Assembly: GCA_023053685.1 (NCBI GenBank)
Contig: JALIGW010000016.1
Coordinates: forward strand, 934,501 to 998,500
Direction of reading: 5' to 3'
Length of the DNA stretch: 64,000 bases
Origin: Diadophis punctatus similis
Lineage: Eukaryota > Chordata > Lepidosauria > Squamata > Dipsadidae
Part shown: positions 1 to 12,100 of the stretch, piece by piece
Position numbering within the stretch: position 1 is the first letter of the stretch
How the letters are laid out: every line of letters begins with the position of its first letter
Position numbers and translations under genes: made by a program
The notes under the pieces: model-generated
The model's input: only the letters and a program-made list of their open reading frames with translations
Database searches by the model: none
Told to the model about the DNA's origin: nothing

Positions 1-579
1 TCCAAGTCCATATATTTTTATTAGATGTATCCTTTATTTTCCCACTTACAAATAGAAGATAAAAGTTACAACATTCCATCATAAATAATATCTAGACAAT
101 ATAAAATAAGATAGTAATCTGCTTTTAAAACAGCAATAACAATCATCTCAAGTATTCATGGACATTTTCCCACATAGCCAAGGACATGTGATATTCTCTC
201 ATATGGATTTGATTTATTCACATACTGTGTGAATAGAATTAAAACTCATGGCTTTTTTTTTTAGAAATTAGCTATCCACAATTGCATTACTTCTCGTGAC
301 TTCCAAGCACAAGGTTTTTTGTTTTTGTTTTTTTAGGAAACTTTGAGTAAAATCCTTTTAACTAACAATTATTTAATCATTCCAGAAACAAATACAGTCT
401 CTAAAAGATGTAAAATAGTTCAAACACATGAATATGCAGCCATTCTTTATATAGAAAATGACGAACGGTTAAAATGCAGCAGAAATTTTTCTGTGGATAC
501 AGCAGTTTTGTCTTGAATAAAATGAAGAATAAAACAACCATCTCTTTGATCCTTTGCCATTTATCTGTCTCTCTTGTAG
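1..579 (+). other. SMAD9: SMAD9 intron (3' part of last intron)
   Basis: AT-rich sequence upstream of the last SMAD9 exon. No other SMAD coding segment is recognisable here. It ends in a pyrimidine-rich tract and a TAG acceptor at 577-579. AATAAA-like strings near 519 and 532 are inside this intron and are not taken as polyadenylation sites. Confidence 0.6.
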
Positions 580-1877
<1,298 letters not shown>

Positions 1878-1879
1878 TG

Positions 1880-2640
1880 AGAGCAATTGTTATCAACAAT
1901 GAACCTGAGTGGAAGGTAATTAATATATTGTTAATATGTGCTAGCCTTTGCTTCAGTTTATATATTACTTATTTGATCAGTCACTGTGTACATAATATTG
2001 AATGATTAAAAAAATACATTGGAATAGCCCAAAAGTAGTAGTCAATGCAAAAGGGATCAAGTTTAATAACAAACCTGAAAATACATTTGCCAGAAGAGAA
2101 AAATCATCTGATAGCACTTAAATATTTAAGTCTAAGTACAACATCTGTACAATTTTGCTTATCAGAACATTAGTTTGGTTAAGTTTCTTGCTCTTGAATG
2201 TACTAAATAATTTTTTAAAATTATTCTTGCTTTGGGCTACCCCTGTCCAAATCCGATCCTTTGACAGATTGATACCTCCCCTCCATTGTTAACATAGAAG
2301 CAAGTGATTTAGAGAAAAATAGGTTCATGACATCAGATTGTACAATCAAAACACCTGAAAGAATAAGAGTGGGATTTAGGTTTCCTGTATGTATGGATTT
2401 CTGCAGGGTGTCTTTTGAAGAATTAAGGATTTGACAGGAGATAATCTTTTGAAAATTGATAAAGACTGTAGTTTCCGTACTATCAGAAATTTTATTATTC
2501 AATTGCATTGTTAAAATGTATTAAATATAATTGCATCAAAGCATAGCTTCATAACACTGACAAAGCGGGATCCTAATAACCTGACAGGTAAATATAATTT
2601 GTGATCTCTGAACTATAATCCGTTTTATTAGATATATAAA
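1880..2640. other. AT-rich intergenic sequence, nothing recognised
   Basis: No coding frame, tRNA-like element or terminal inverted repeat was recognised in this stretch. Confidence 0.4.
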
Positions 2641-2649
2641 ATAATTATT

Positions 2650-3690
2650 TTTGCTTACAGATAAATGCAGATTTAGATGCAGCTGGAAGAAAAATCTAAA
2701 GACAAAATAATAAAATTACGAGAAAGCTACCAAGGGATGTTCTAGTTCACTTTGCAACAAAAATAACAAGGGATCAGGTTCTGGATTGCCATTTTAAGTA
2801 CAGGTTGAAAATGGAAAATATAGATATTGTTTTGAAGGAAATTCCAGTCAGAATTTTGAGAAAAATGCTGATATCCTGAAGCAGAGAAAAATGTTATTCC
2901 ATTGGGATAGATTGGAAAGGGTGATGCTTACCTACTGTGAGCAAAGATTTAGGCTGAATTCCATAGATAAAGCTAAGGAATTTTTTATCAGATATAAGTT
3001 AATTCCAAATCCATGTGGAGAAGTGGGTATGGAAAAGAAGTTAGTGGTCGAGCAAGACCCCCCAAAAAGTGGTCAAGCAAGACCCTAAAGTTGGCATTGA
3101 AGAAAAAGACGTAGCAGAGAGAAGAAGAAAGAAAGAAGAAGATGCGGCCAAGGTAGTTGTACAGGAATCTATTATGGTGCTTAAAGATGGAGATTAAGTC
3201 TATCACATGAAATATGAATGGAACAAATGCTCCATCTAAGCATAAAAAATTATTTCACTATTTGAGGAAACTTAATTTGGACATAGTCTTTTCTTCAAGA
3301 AACACATACAGTATTAAGAAACAAGACAAGAAATATTTATAAATAAACAATTAGGAGAAGAATTTATATCAGCTGGTGTAAAAAAGATTAATGGAGTTGT
3401 TTTATATATAAAAACCCCAATTCAAACCTAAGCTACTTAAGCAGATGATCATGGTAGATTTATAGCAGTGGAAATAGAAATTAATGGGATTAAAACAATA
3501 GCGGTGGGTGTGTACAGGCAAAATGATGATAGAAGCACATTTTTTTATCATCTAATGGATCAGGTGCTGCCTTTTTCGTATGGAAGGGATAAAACTGATG
3601 TAGAAAAAAAGGGGAAATATATTTGTCATAAGCTGCCTTTGCATGACATACTGAACAACAAACTAGTCAGTCATATTTAGCCTAGTGAAT
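2650..3690 (+). mobile_element. L1 LINE relic (ORF1 C-terminus to ORF2 start)
   Basis: Translated in shifting frames, the segment reads like the end of an L1 ORF1 (MLFHWDRLERVMLTYCEQRF at 2891 on, then a Lys/Arg-rich tail). About 60 bp later it reads like the start of an L1 ORF2 endonuclease (SITWNMNGTNAPSKHKK, then LRKLNLDIVF, then EINGIKTIAVGVYRQNDDRS around 3473-3530). Several stops and frameshifts make it dead. It is truncated at both ends and has no clear target duplication. Confidence 0.75.
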
Positions 3691-3699
3691 AATGCAAAA

Positions 3700-4690
3700 C
3701 CTAGTCCACTTGTCCAATTTAATGAATTATGTAAATACAAGAAATTTGGTTGGGTAAACTATGGGTAACTTTACCTCAGTGTTTTGTGTGAACACAGTCA
3801 TAAAGTAATCAGTGAGTAATATATGTTAGGATATGCATTCATAGTAGTTCCTTTATACATTTGTGAACAATACATTTATAAACATATCAAACTGGTGTTT
3901 CAAATAAAAATCTCAGTGACATCTACTGCAGTGTGATATTTTCAACCAATGTGGGACAGAGGTAGTTTAAATCCTTAATAAATCCTTATTAATATATGAG
4001 TATTATGCCTATAAGCCCGCTTTGTTTTTCTGGAATGGTAGAATATGAATTAATAAAATGGGGGGGGGAGAGAATAGCTAAAATATCAGAATACAGTCTA
4101 TGTAAAAAAAAACTGTCCTAGGAATGTGTAAACCTAGAGCTCTCTCAGCCCTGAAACATGGATAAATGCAACACAGAAAAATATTGACTGCTAAATTGTA
4201 TTTGGGGGGGGGGGAATCGTATGATTACTTCTTTCAGAATTCAGCTAAGACTGCCTGCATAAAAATGATCCCTTTAGATAGATTTTTATGTGTCCAAATG
4301 TTTTTGTACAACTATTAAAATTTGTACATTTAAAGCTATTAAATGTGTTCATAAATATGTCATGCTATGAAATAGTCTACTGGAAAATTTAAGTCATTTG
4401 GCAGAAAAACCATTTATCAGCAACTAAGTTTAGGGGGAAAACATTTCTTAAAACTGTTATATGTGTTGAGAATTCAAAATGCATTCACAACCTTCTGGGG
4501 AACAATCTGGAAGTAGTGAGAAGCTGTATGATATTCAAGACTGCGTCATAGAAAACCAAATGGTCTGTTATTTATTATATGCAGGCCAACTATTTCCTTA
4601 ATAAGAAATCTATAGGGAAAAAATTGAGATTAGTTTTTATTGATTAAAAATTGAACCTTATTAATTATTCTGAGGCTTCTTTATAAACTG
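3700..4690. other. AT-rich intergenic sequence
   Basis: Short G runs occur at 4062-4069 and 4203-4212. No gene or repeat family was recognised. Confidence 0.4.
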
Positions 4691-4701
4691 TTTATTTTCA
4701 G

Positions 4702-4857
4702 GCTTATTTTCCATTAGCTGCTGATGGAGGAAGTAAACCTACAGTATTATTCATGAATGATCCAGATGGTGATATCAAAGAAGCTCTCAACATGAAGGAG
4801 CTATTTGGTGCATTGTGTACGGCAAAACAATCCAATATTACAGTTAAAAGAAATTGA
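4702..4857 (+). pseudogene. Exon-like open fragment of unknown origin
   Basis: A 51-codon open frame follows an acceptor-like TTATTTTCAG (4692-4701). It begins AYFPLAADGGSKPTVLFMND and runs through KEALNMKELFGALCTAKQ to a TGA at 4855-4857. Composition is protein-like and unlike the flanking AT-rich DNA. I do not recognise the family. No donor site lies at its end, and the frame simply closes with further stops behind it. It could be an isolated or decayed exon, a gene fragment carried in by retroposition, or chance. Confidence 0.3.
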
Positions 4858-4859
4858 AT

Positions 4860-6050
4860 CTTATAAAAAGGCAGTTATAAATAAGGTAGTTGATGTTCCA
4901 CTATAGTAGAGGAGCAATTCTGTTAAAGATTGAGATCGGACTAGTTTTATTTAAAACCAGATAAAAAGAAAGATATTTTCTTCCACTTGCCTTGTTTAGG
5001 GGTTTGATTGCTTTCTGATTAGTTGCAACAGAGCTGCATAAATTCTGCCCCAGTCCACCCCTCACCCAGGGAACAATTGATCAGGAACATTTAAAAGCAC
5101 ATGGATCCTACAGATCTAAACCTTACCCCAATAACATTAGAATTTTAGCATTCAAGAAACCACATAGTTTCTGCTGCAGTTATAAGCAAGGTACCATTGT
5201 AATTCTACTTGGATTTTTTGAAAGTGTGTTTCAGAGCACTGATCACTGCAATGCTATATAGGATTGCAACCTCAAAAAATCTAGGTAACATTACACTTTT
5301 TCTCTGATTTATCTAAGTCTGGATACTTGATATCTATCTACAGAAAGAATGGCTAGGACTGTCTTTGTATGTCCAAATAAAATGTGTGTAAAAGTAGGGA
5401 AGACCACCAACTCTCTTAAAAGACATTAAATTTTTAAAACAAAGATTTCAACCTAGATTCATAAATTGAAATTTGAAAAGCAGAATATGGGAAATTAATA
5501 GTGACTTATTTGTATCATCATTACCTTTGAATGGATTGAATGTTACATGTCATACTTTTCCCACAAAATTTCTAAGTACCAGCATACAGTATGTAAACAT
5601 CCAAGCATCTGATTATAGAAAGCAGTGGTCTGAATAATAGGCGGTTTTTCCCACACATATTCAATGATCCATGTCATGCAAAACCACATCAAGGATTTTG
5701 TACATCTAGATACATTTTTGCCTTGAGGTTGTTGCATCGTGGTCTGGTAGAGGAAATTAATATCAATCCATTGCTTTGGAGCCACAGATCACTCTGATTG
5801 TTTCCAATGCGGTGGCATTCATCTGCTCCTTTGTGGGAAGATGGAGTCTATTCGATTGATGTGTCTGCAGGAACTGATGGGTCTATTGGGAATTGACAAG
5901 GAGCTTGGCATTTTTCATGGGGACCAGATGGATATGTCATGGATATGGATATGGCATTAGAAAGAGAGGACTTGGATTGTATTGTCAACACGTGACCTCT
6001 TCTAGTGCAGCAATCCTAGGATGTGCTGTGGATTGCTAAAACCAAGGGGA
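4860..6050. other. Intergenic sequence, nothing firm
   Basis: A minus-strand open frame at 5543-5785 has protein-like composition (many W, C and M) but no family I can name. 5780-6050 may be the degraded 5' continuation of the L2 relic that follows. Confidence 0.3.
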
Positions 6051-6059
6051 TGAAGCACA

Positions 6060-6330
6060 AGAGAAGGTATGCCCTTACCTGGATCCTGGGGCCCTGCACG
6101 TGGTCACTTATGCCCTAGTCATCTTTTGGTTGGATTACTCCAACATGCTCTACATGGGGCTATCCTTGGAGAATATTTGAAATCTGCAGCTGGTGGGAGC
6201 TTCTAGAGCTGCATACCTCTAAGGCTGCATTGGTTACCAGTCTGCTTCTGAGTCCAATTCAAGGTGTTGGCTGTTACCTTTAAAGCCCTACATGGCATGG
6301 GTCCAAAATATCCGAGGAGCCATTTCTCCC
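6060..6330 (+). mobile_element. L2-type LINE relic (RT C-terminal region)
   Basis: The frame around 6100-6180 reads VVTYALVIFWLDYSNMLYMG, which matches the LVTSRLDYCNALYMGLPLKS segment of the better L2 copy at 17.3-18.5 kb. It is followed by a decayed LQLV.ASRAA segment and by sequence equivalent to FKVL..KALHG. Stops and frameshifts are present. Confidence 0.65.
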
Positions 6331-6592
6331 CAGTGGTATAAGAACATGGGGTAAATATTTGGGACGCCGTCATGAAGATAAGGACAATGAAACATCAATA
6401 TTTTTCTATCCTTATTGCATCTGCTGACAGTTGCCCAGCAGCTCTCTTCAGGGTGTGACCTGGTCCCTTTTTGCATCTATCTCAAGTACAGTTTTTGAGT
6501 TAATGGGAGTATTTCATGAAAATCTGAGACCAAGCAGCCATTTCATTTCCTCTTGAATATTGGCTTCCTGGAAGCTCCTTTTTTGTAGCTTA

Positions 6593-6983
6593 CAGGTAGT
6601 ACTCGACTTACAACGGGTCACTTAGCAACTTTTCAAAGATAGAACAGATCTCTCAGAGTGCTTCTTACTAGATTCCGAAGTTCCAATAGCTGCCTGCCCC
6701 CCATGGTCACACTTGGCAACCAGCCCATTTACAGCATCCCATGGTCACATGATCGCCTCTTACAATGGTTTTGCTGAAAACCAGCATTTACTCCTGGTTT
6801 TCAGCAAAACCGACTCATAGAGAACCATTGCTTTGCTCATTGACTGCAGTGGTCACTTTACAATCATGGCGTTCACTGAGAAAAGGTAAAATCATGTTGG
6901 TCAAGTAGGTTGACCTATTTTATGACCATTATAATGACTGTGATGGGCAAACTCCATTACAATCATATGTCAAGGACTACCTG
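6593..6983. mobile_element. Tigger/pogo-like non-autonomous DNA transposon (family H)
   Basis: The ends are near inverted repeats, CAGGTAGTACTCGACTTAC on the left and GTCAAGGACTACCTG on the right, flanked by TA on both sides (6591-6592, 6984-6985). TA duplication plus a CAG..CTCG start fits the Tc1/mariner superfamily, Tigger-like. No transposase frame is present. Further copies lie at 18.8, 31.1, 34.1, 40.2 and 56.9 kb. Confidence 0.75.
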
Positions 6984-7129
6984 TACTGGCTTGGTTTTGT
7001 TTATTTCCCCCCCCACCAACTTTACATAAATATCCATACATATACCGTAAATCATATCAAAACATAATTATACATTTCTACCCAATACACCATAAAATAA
7101 ATATCCTAATTTTGCACCTTTTGTACTTT

Positions 7130-7250
7130 TATCGCCCGTTTGTTTTCCCTCTATATTTCATACTACTCCCCTCCCTCTATCTCCCTCTACCTTCTTTCTC
7201 CCTCTCTCCCTCTTTCCTACTTCCCTCCTCCCTCTCTCCCCTGTGCTGCG
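7130..7250. repeat. CT-rich polypyrimidine tract
   Basis: Long run of CCCT/CTCC blocks with strong strand asymmetry. It is possibly the purine-rich 3' UTR of a minus-strand LINE, but no coding part is attached. Confidence 0.6.
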
Positions 7251-7369
7251 ACCATGCCCCCAATCCCGGTCTTGTTTCTTAAGTAATTTCAACTGCATTG
7301 TGACTAAGCATTCTCACTTAATAAAGGTGGTAAGCTAGTAGTGTAAGAGCAGCTTGTCTCACTCTATAG

Positions 7370-7737
7370 CCGTGATGGCGAGCCTATGTCACGGGAGCCA
7401 CAGATGGCACGCAGAGCCCTCTCTGCTGGCACGCACACCATCACCCCAGGTCAGATCTCTGTGGCGTTTCTTTTGTGAGCTTGTTTCCCTCCAAATGACA
7501 AAACAGAAGCTCATGAAAGAAAAAGATCTTACCTCTTGCAGCACTGCCGGTATTGGGATGCTCCGCCTCTCGCCAGCCAGCCGGTCTTCGGGTTTCTGAT
7601 GCGCATGCGCACATGTCCGTGCATATCCGCACATGTGCACATTCGTGCATGTGCGTGTTCACGCATGCGCCTTTCAATTTGGGCATGCACACACGCGCAG
7701 TTTGGGCATTTGGTGTCTAAAAGGTTCGCCATCACTG
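7370..7737. mobile_element. hAT MITE, family A copy 1
   Basis: Ends CCGTGATGGCGAGCC and AAAGGTTCGCCATCACTG are inverted repeats, flanked by a perfect 8-bp duplication CTCTATAG (7362-7369 and 7738-7745). The interior is CpG-rich with alternating GTGCGCATG-type strings. There is no coding capacity. The 8-bp duplication and the CA(G)..(C)TG ends are hAT hallmarks. Confidence 0.9.
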
Positions 7738-7977
7738 CTCTATAGGCTTTGCTAAACCAAAATATACTCCATTATGGGTCATATCATATAATGTTTACAG
7801 AAATGGACAATGAAACAGAATGTTGAATATAAACTGCAACTGGATTGTAACTATTATTTCAAACAGTATTGAAAAAAATTAACTAATAGTTGGTTAAAAC
7901 ATTTAATGTAAAAGGGAAATAAAAAATCCACACTTTAAATCTGTGTTTCTTGACAGAGTTTATTTTTTTAATCCTGC

Positions 7978-8103
7978 ATTTATTATTTATATAAGGCAGA
8001 GAATGTATCCAATACTCATTTCCTATTTCCCCCAAAACAGCAACACTGAGGTGAGTTGGGGTGAGAGAGAGAGTGACTGGCCCAAACTCACCCACTAAGG
8101 TCT
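7978..8103 (-). mobile_element. tRNA-derived SINE relic (3' part)
   Basis: The core GTGAGTTGGGGTGAGAGAGAGAG followed by TGACTGGCCCAA matches the same region of the longer SINE at 52.88-53.12 kb. The tRNA head is missing here. Confidence 0.55.
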
Positions 8104-8230
8104 TTGCTGAGAAATACTAAGTAATGAGGATATGATAACGTAGAAGACAATATCAATTATACACAATGGCTTGGATTCAGACTTAGTTACAATAGAACCA
8201 TGTAATGACTGAGCCCTTGGATTGATTCAT

Positions 8231-9086
8231 TTTATTATCTTAACACTGGAGTCAACCTAATTTGTTCAATTACAAAATCCTTAAAAAGTCTGATGTAAAA
8301 AATTAACTTAAATGACATTTTACAAAAAGTTTTTTTAAAAAAACTGCATGTTCAGAAAGAGTTCAAAAATTACAAATATACAAAATGATGCTTTAAAATA
8401 GTCTTATATAAACTATGGGTGTTCCTTAGTACAAATAAGTCATTAAAATGCAACAATAATATAAATAAATTTAAATAAATGCCTCTTAATGAATCTTGGC
8501 AGTAATATACTGAAATACACTAAATAGTCAACCATGTGTACAAAATGTACATAACATTAATACAAACCCGGAACACATTATTTATAATGTAATATAAAAT
8601 TATCAATTAGATTGCCTGGGAGACAAATCTAACAACAGTAATGGGACTGTGAGCCAAATCTTGCTACAGTCCCCCAGTTAGTAAAATAAACTCAGATGTG
8701 GCTTCCTGAACAAGAAGTTACTGGAGTGGCTCAAAGTTCACTGTTTAAAACTTCCATAGAAAGTAACTATTGTTTTCTTCAATGAATGTCATAAAATAAT
8801 AACTTTATGCAAGGTTAGTTTGCATAAAATAAAAAGCAGCTTATTGTTTATCAGTTTACCTTTCCCAAAAATCATCAATATAACTTCCAAAATGAATCAA
8901 TGGAAGTTTGTAATTGAGGGGAGAAGCTGCACAAAGCTCATAAAAATAATTTAAAACATAAATTTCAAAGAAAACCAAAGAAAAAAGCAAAAGGGCAGTA
9001 GAGAAAATGAAGCCAACTACAACAGTTACAGAAATTCAGTAGATCCCATTATAACAGTGTTTACTTCTGCTATGAAACTGTTGCTG
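8231..9086 (-). other. RFXAP: Probable RFXAP 3' UTR
   Basis: Sequence downstream of the RFXAP stop on the - strand. A reverse-complement AATAAA at 8231-8236 is a candidate polyadenylation signal, and others lie at 7979-7984 and 7959-7964. The end point is uncertain. Confidence 0.4.
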
Positions 9087-9194
9087 TTACATTGGTGCTT
9101 CTGAAAACTGTTGTCTTTGTTCCAATGCTTGTTGACTTAGCAGTTGTTGTCGTTTTTGCAGAAATTGTACAACTTCAGGACTTCTCAGAAGTGA
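9087..9194 (-). CDS. RFXAP: RFXAP coding exon 3
   Basis: 35 codons plus TAA (9087-9089), preceded on the - strand by a TTTCTATCTAG acceptor. Encodes SLLRSPEVVQFLQKRQQLLS and a Gln-rich end finishing SEAPM. In the family this segment is the C-terminal helix that contacts RFX5 and RFXANK. Confidence 0.95.
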   Translation of the reverse strand, partial: SLLRSPEVVQFLQKRQQLLSQQALEQRQQFSEAPM

Positions 9195-12100
9195 CTAGAT
9201 AGAAACAAAAATGTAAGTCCCCCTATACTGTATATGCAGAATCACATGGCCACATTAGACATATTGCATTCAGTGGGACAGACAAATTAAATTACCCGTA
9301 TATAATCGAGTATAGGCCGACCTGAATATAAGCCGAGGCACCTAATTTTACCACAAAAAACTGGAAAAGTTATTGACTCGAATATAAGCCTAGGGTGGGA
9401 AATGCAGCAGCTACCGGTAAATTTCAAAAATAAAAATAGATACCAATAATGTTTTTGAATATTTATTTCAAAGAAAAACAGTAAATATTAATTTTTTAAA
9501 AAAATATCCCAGAAGAAGGCAATGACAAGCCACTGCTGTGTTGTTGCCAAGGAAATTATTTAGATATGTCCATGGAGTTTTATTCAAAGGAATTTGAATT
9601 GAAGAGAGGCATTTACTTCATCATAAATTCAGGTTTAAACTATCTTAAGTAATTGAAATATTCTGAAATGACTTTTATTTTCATTAATCTGTTCTGATTA
9701 ATCTAATAGTGGTCTATATGTTCTACATTATTTTTAATAGAGATCAATTAAGCTGTCCCTTTTAAGGAATCTGATCCTTATTCAATGGATAAATACGTCT
9801 GATTTCACAATCAAGCTCTTTATGGTTATAATTGCAATATTTCTAAAATGGGAATGCTTCATTCTGGTACATACTATGCTTTCAAAATTATTAACAGTGA
9901 TAAACTCACATTCACTTTTTAGAAAAAGAAACCTGATAAATTGTTACATATTTTAATACAGAAGGAAATGTGCTCCATAGCTTTTATTGCTTCTTCATAT
10001 TATTATCATTTACTCCTTTCTTGAAAAGGCAAAAAAGTTCAGATAGCTTTCCTCAAGGAAAAAGAGAAGCTTATGATACAAAAGAGGAAGATGGACCTTC
10101 TTTGTTTTGTTACAAGCAGGAATAGGAAACAATCCAGGCTGCGTTGAACCCTCCTGGGTTTGTCCATGATTGGGTGCTGTCAGTCTCATCATGATCATCC
10201 TAGCGCACAGAGCCGAAGGGGCGGTGGGAGGCGAGGAAAGGAAGCGGCCGGTAGAGCCGAAGGGGAGGCTCTGCTCGCCGCCTCCTTTCCTTGCCTCCCA
10301 CCGCTTTTTGGCTCTGCCGCCGCCACTGCCTCCTCCTTTCCTCACCGTTCAGGAGCCCTGAAGCTCTGCCGGCAGAGCCGAAGGGGAGGTGAGGAAAGGA
10401 GGCGGCCGGCAGAGCTTCAGGGTCGGAGGTCTGGGGCTGTTGCGGCGACGTAGCCTCCCCTTCGGCTCCCACCGCTTTTCGCCGAGGAAAGGAGGAGGCA
10501 GCAGCAGCGGCGGCAAAATTTCCCAGTGAAATTTTTCACTGACTCAAGTATAAGCCGAGGCGGCTTTTTTCAGCCCAAAAAGTGGGCTGAAAAACTCGGC
10601 TTATACTCGAGTATATACGGTAAAACAAATATTTACCCATTAGCTAAGCTTTCTTTCTCATTTTAAATTGTTTGCCTTTATATAGTAGATCCCATATAAT
10701 TATGAACTTAAGGGCTCCTGGGACACACTATGATCTGTATTAGCTTTACTCTACTTTACAATTCAAGAGTTAACTATCCCTCATCTCTTCCAAGGTAGAA
10801 ACAGTAATTTAAAACCCACAAAACTCTGGAGCGCATAACCTCTACTGCCACTCTAATTTCCATCTTCCTCCATTTCCATGATGGGGGATGTCAAGAGTAT
10901 TGTCAGGGTTGCTGTGGCTATCAGATTAGCTACAAACCACAAAGATTCAAACAGGCCAAACTCTGCCTTGCAATTAACTATAAGCCTTCCCCGCCCTAGT
11001 TAATTGCCTATTGACTTACTATATAAGTGGGAGCCTGCTGCCTGCTATTTGCTGTTGCTGCTGTTGCCCTACGACGAGAGCAAACCAAGAGCTGAGTAAG
11101 CCACAGAAGATGAGTTGAAACAAGTCACGAATGCCTGAGCTTAAGAGCTGGAGCTCAGAGCCAGAGAGAAGAGAGAAGAAAGCTTGCCTTTGCTGAACTG
11201 AGTATGCAAGCTGGTTTGTGCCTGCAAGCTAGCATCTGCTGCTGCTGCAGCTACGACCAAGAGGGAGAGTTGGAGAACTGCCCTGCCAGGAGCTTCAAGC
11301 CACGATGCTGATTAGATCATCCATACAGGTGATGACTTAGGACTTTCTCACTCACCATTGCTGAGAAGCCTACGTTGCCGCTTTCTACTGCCTCAATGAT
11401 GTATCAATCCTGAACCTACTTAGTATTGTGTTAGTTTTTCCTTTCCCTTTGGAAAGGGTTAAGAGGACTGGTTTCAGTATTGCAGGACAGGAATTTAGGG
11501 AGAGGGCCTGGCTTCAGCTAGTGAAGACAAAGTGTTTGTTAGTTGATGTGTTTTAAAGACATAAGTCTTTTTTAATGTTTTTAGTAAAGTATATTTTTAC
11601 AAGACTCCTCTGTCAGTTTTATTTCAGCCCTAGTGCGTTTGCATGTGAACAGGTTCACAGTTCGTTGGGACAAACCTCACCCCCTCGTAACAGGGGAGGA
11701 GTTAGAGAATGACAGAAACAGATTATGAATAAACTTCCCAAGCCAAATTTTCACTGGTGCCAATCCTGTTCACACCAGTGTCCTTGTTTTTGTTGGGATG
11801 ACGACCAACTGAGAGAATTATAAAAACAATGGGCAACAATCATAAGTCATGCATTGCTACTGCAGAAAAACGAGTCATTTTAATTAGGAAAGATGACTGA
11901 GTCATTCATGTTTTGTAAATGGTCAACAACCACCACAGATGCTGTTACCTGCCCTGCTATTTCTTTGCTTTAGAAGTTTCACCTTTTCCAATTTGAACAG
12001 AACACTTCCAGAATATATTGGGTTATTGACTGGCAGGAGTTGAGTATATATAGTTCAGCAATATTTGGAAACCTGTAACTTTCAGCAGCAACAACCTGCC

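Noticed and set aside
5543..5785. Minus-strand 80-codon frame considered as a piggyBac or hAT transposase piece
   Set aside because: No catalytic motif or convincing family alignment could be seen, so it is left unassigned.
7003..7300. Polypyrimidine tract as a triplex-forming promoter element
   Set aside because: Nothing around it indicates a promoter; it may be a LINE 3' UTR, so only the composition is reported.
10160..10472. GC-rich open frames on both strands considered as an RFXAP alternative exon
   Set aside because: They lie in the inverted GC-rich block of a mariner-like element and have no conserved motif.
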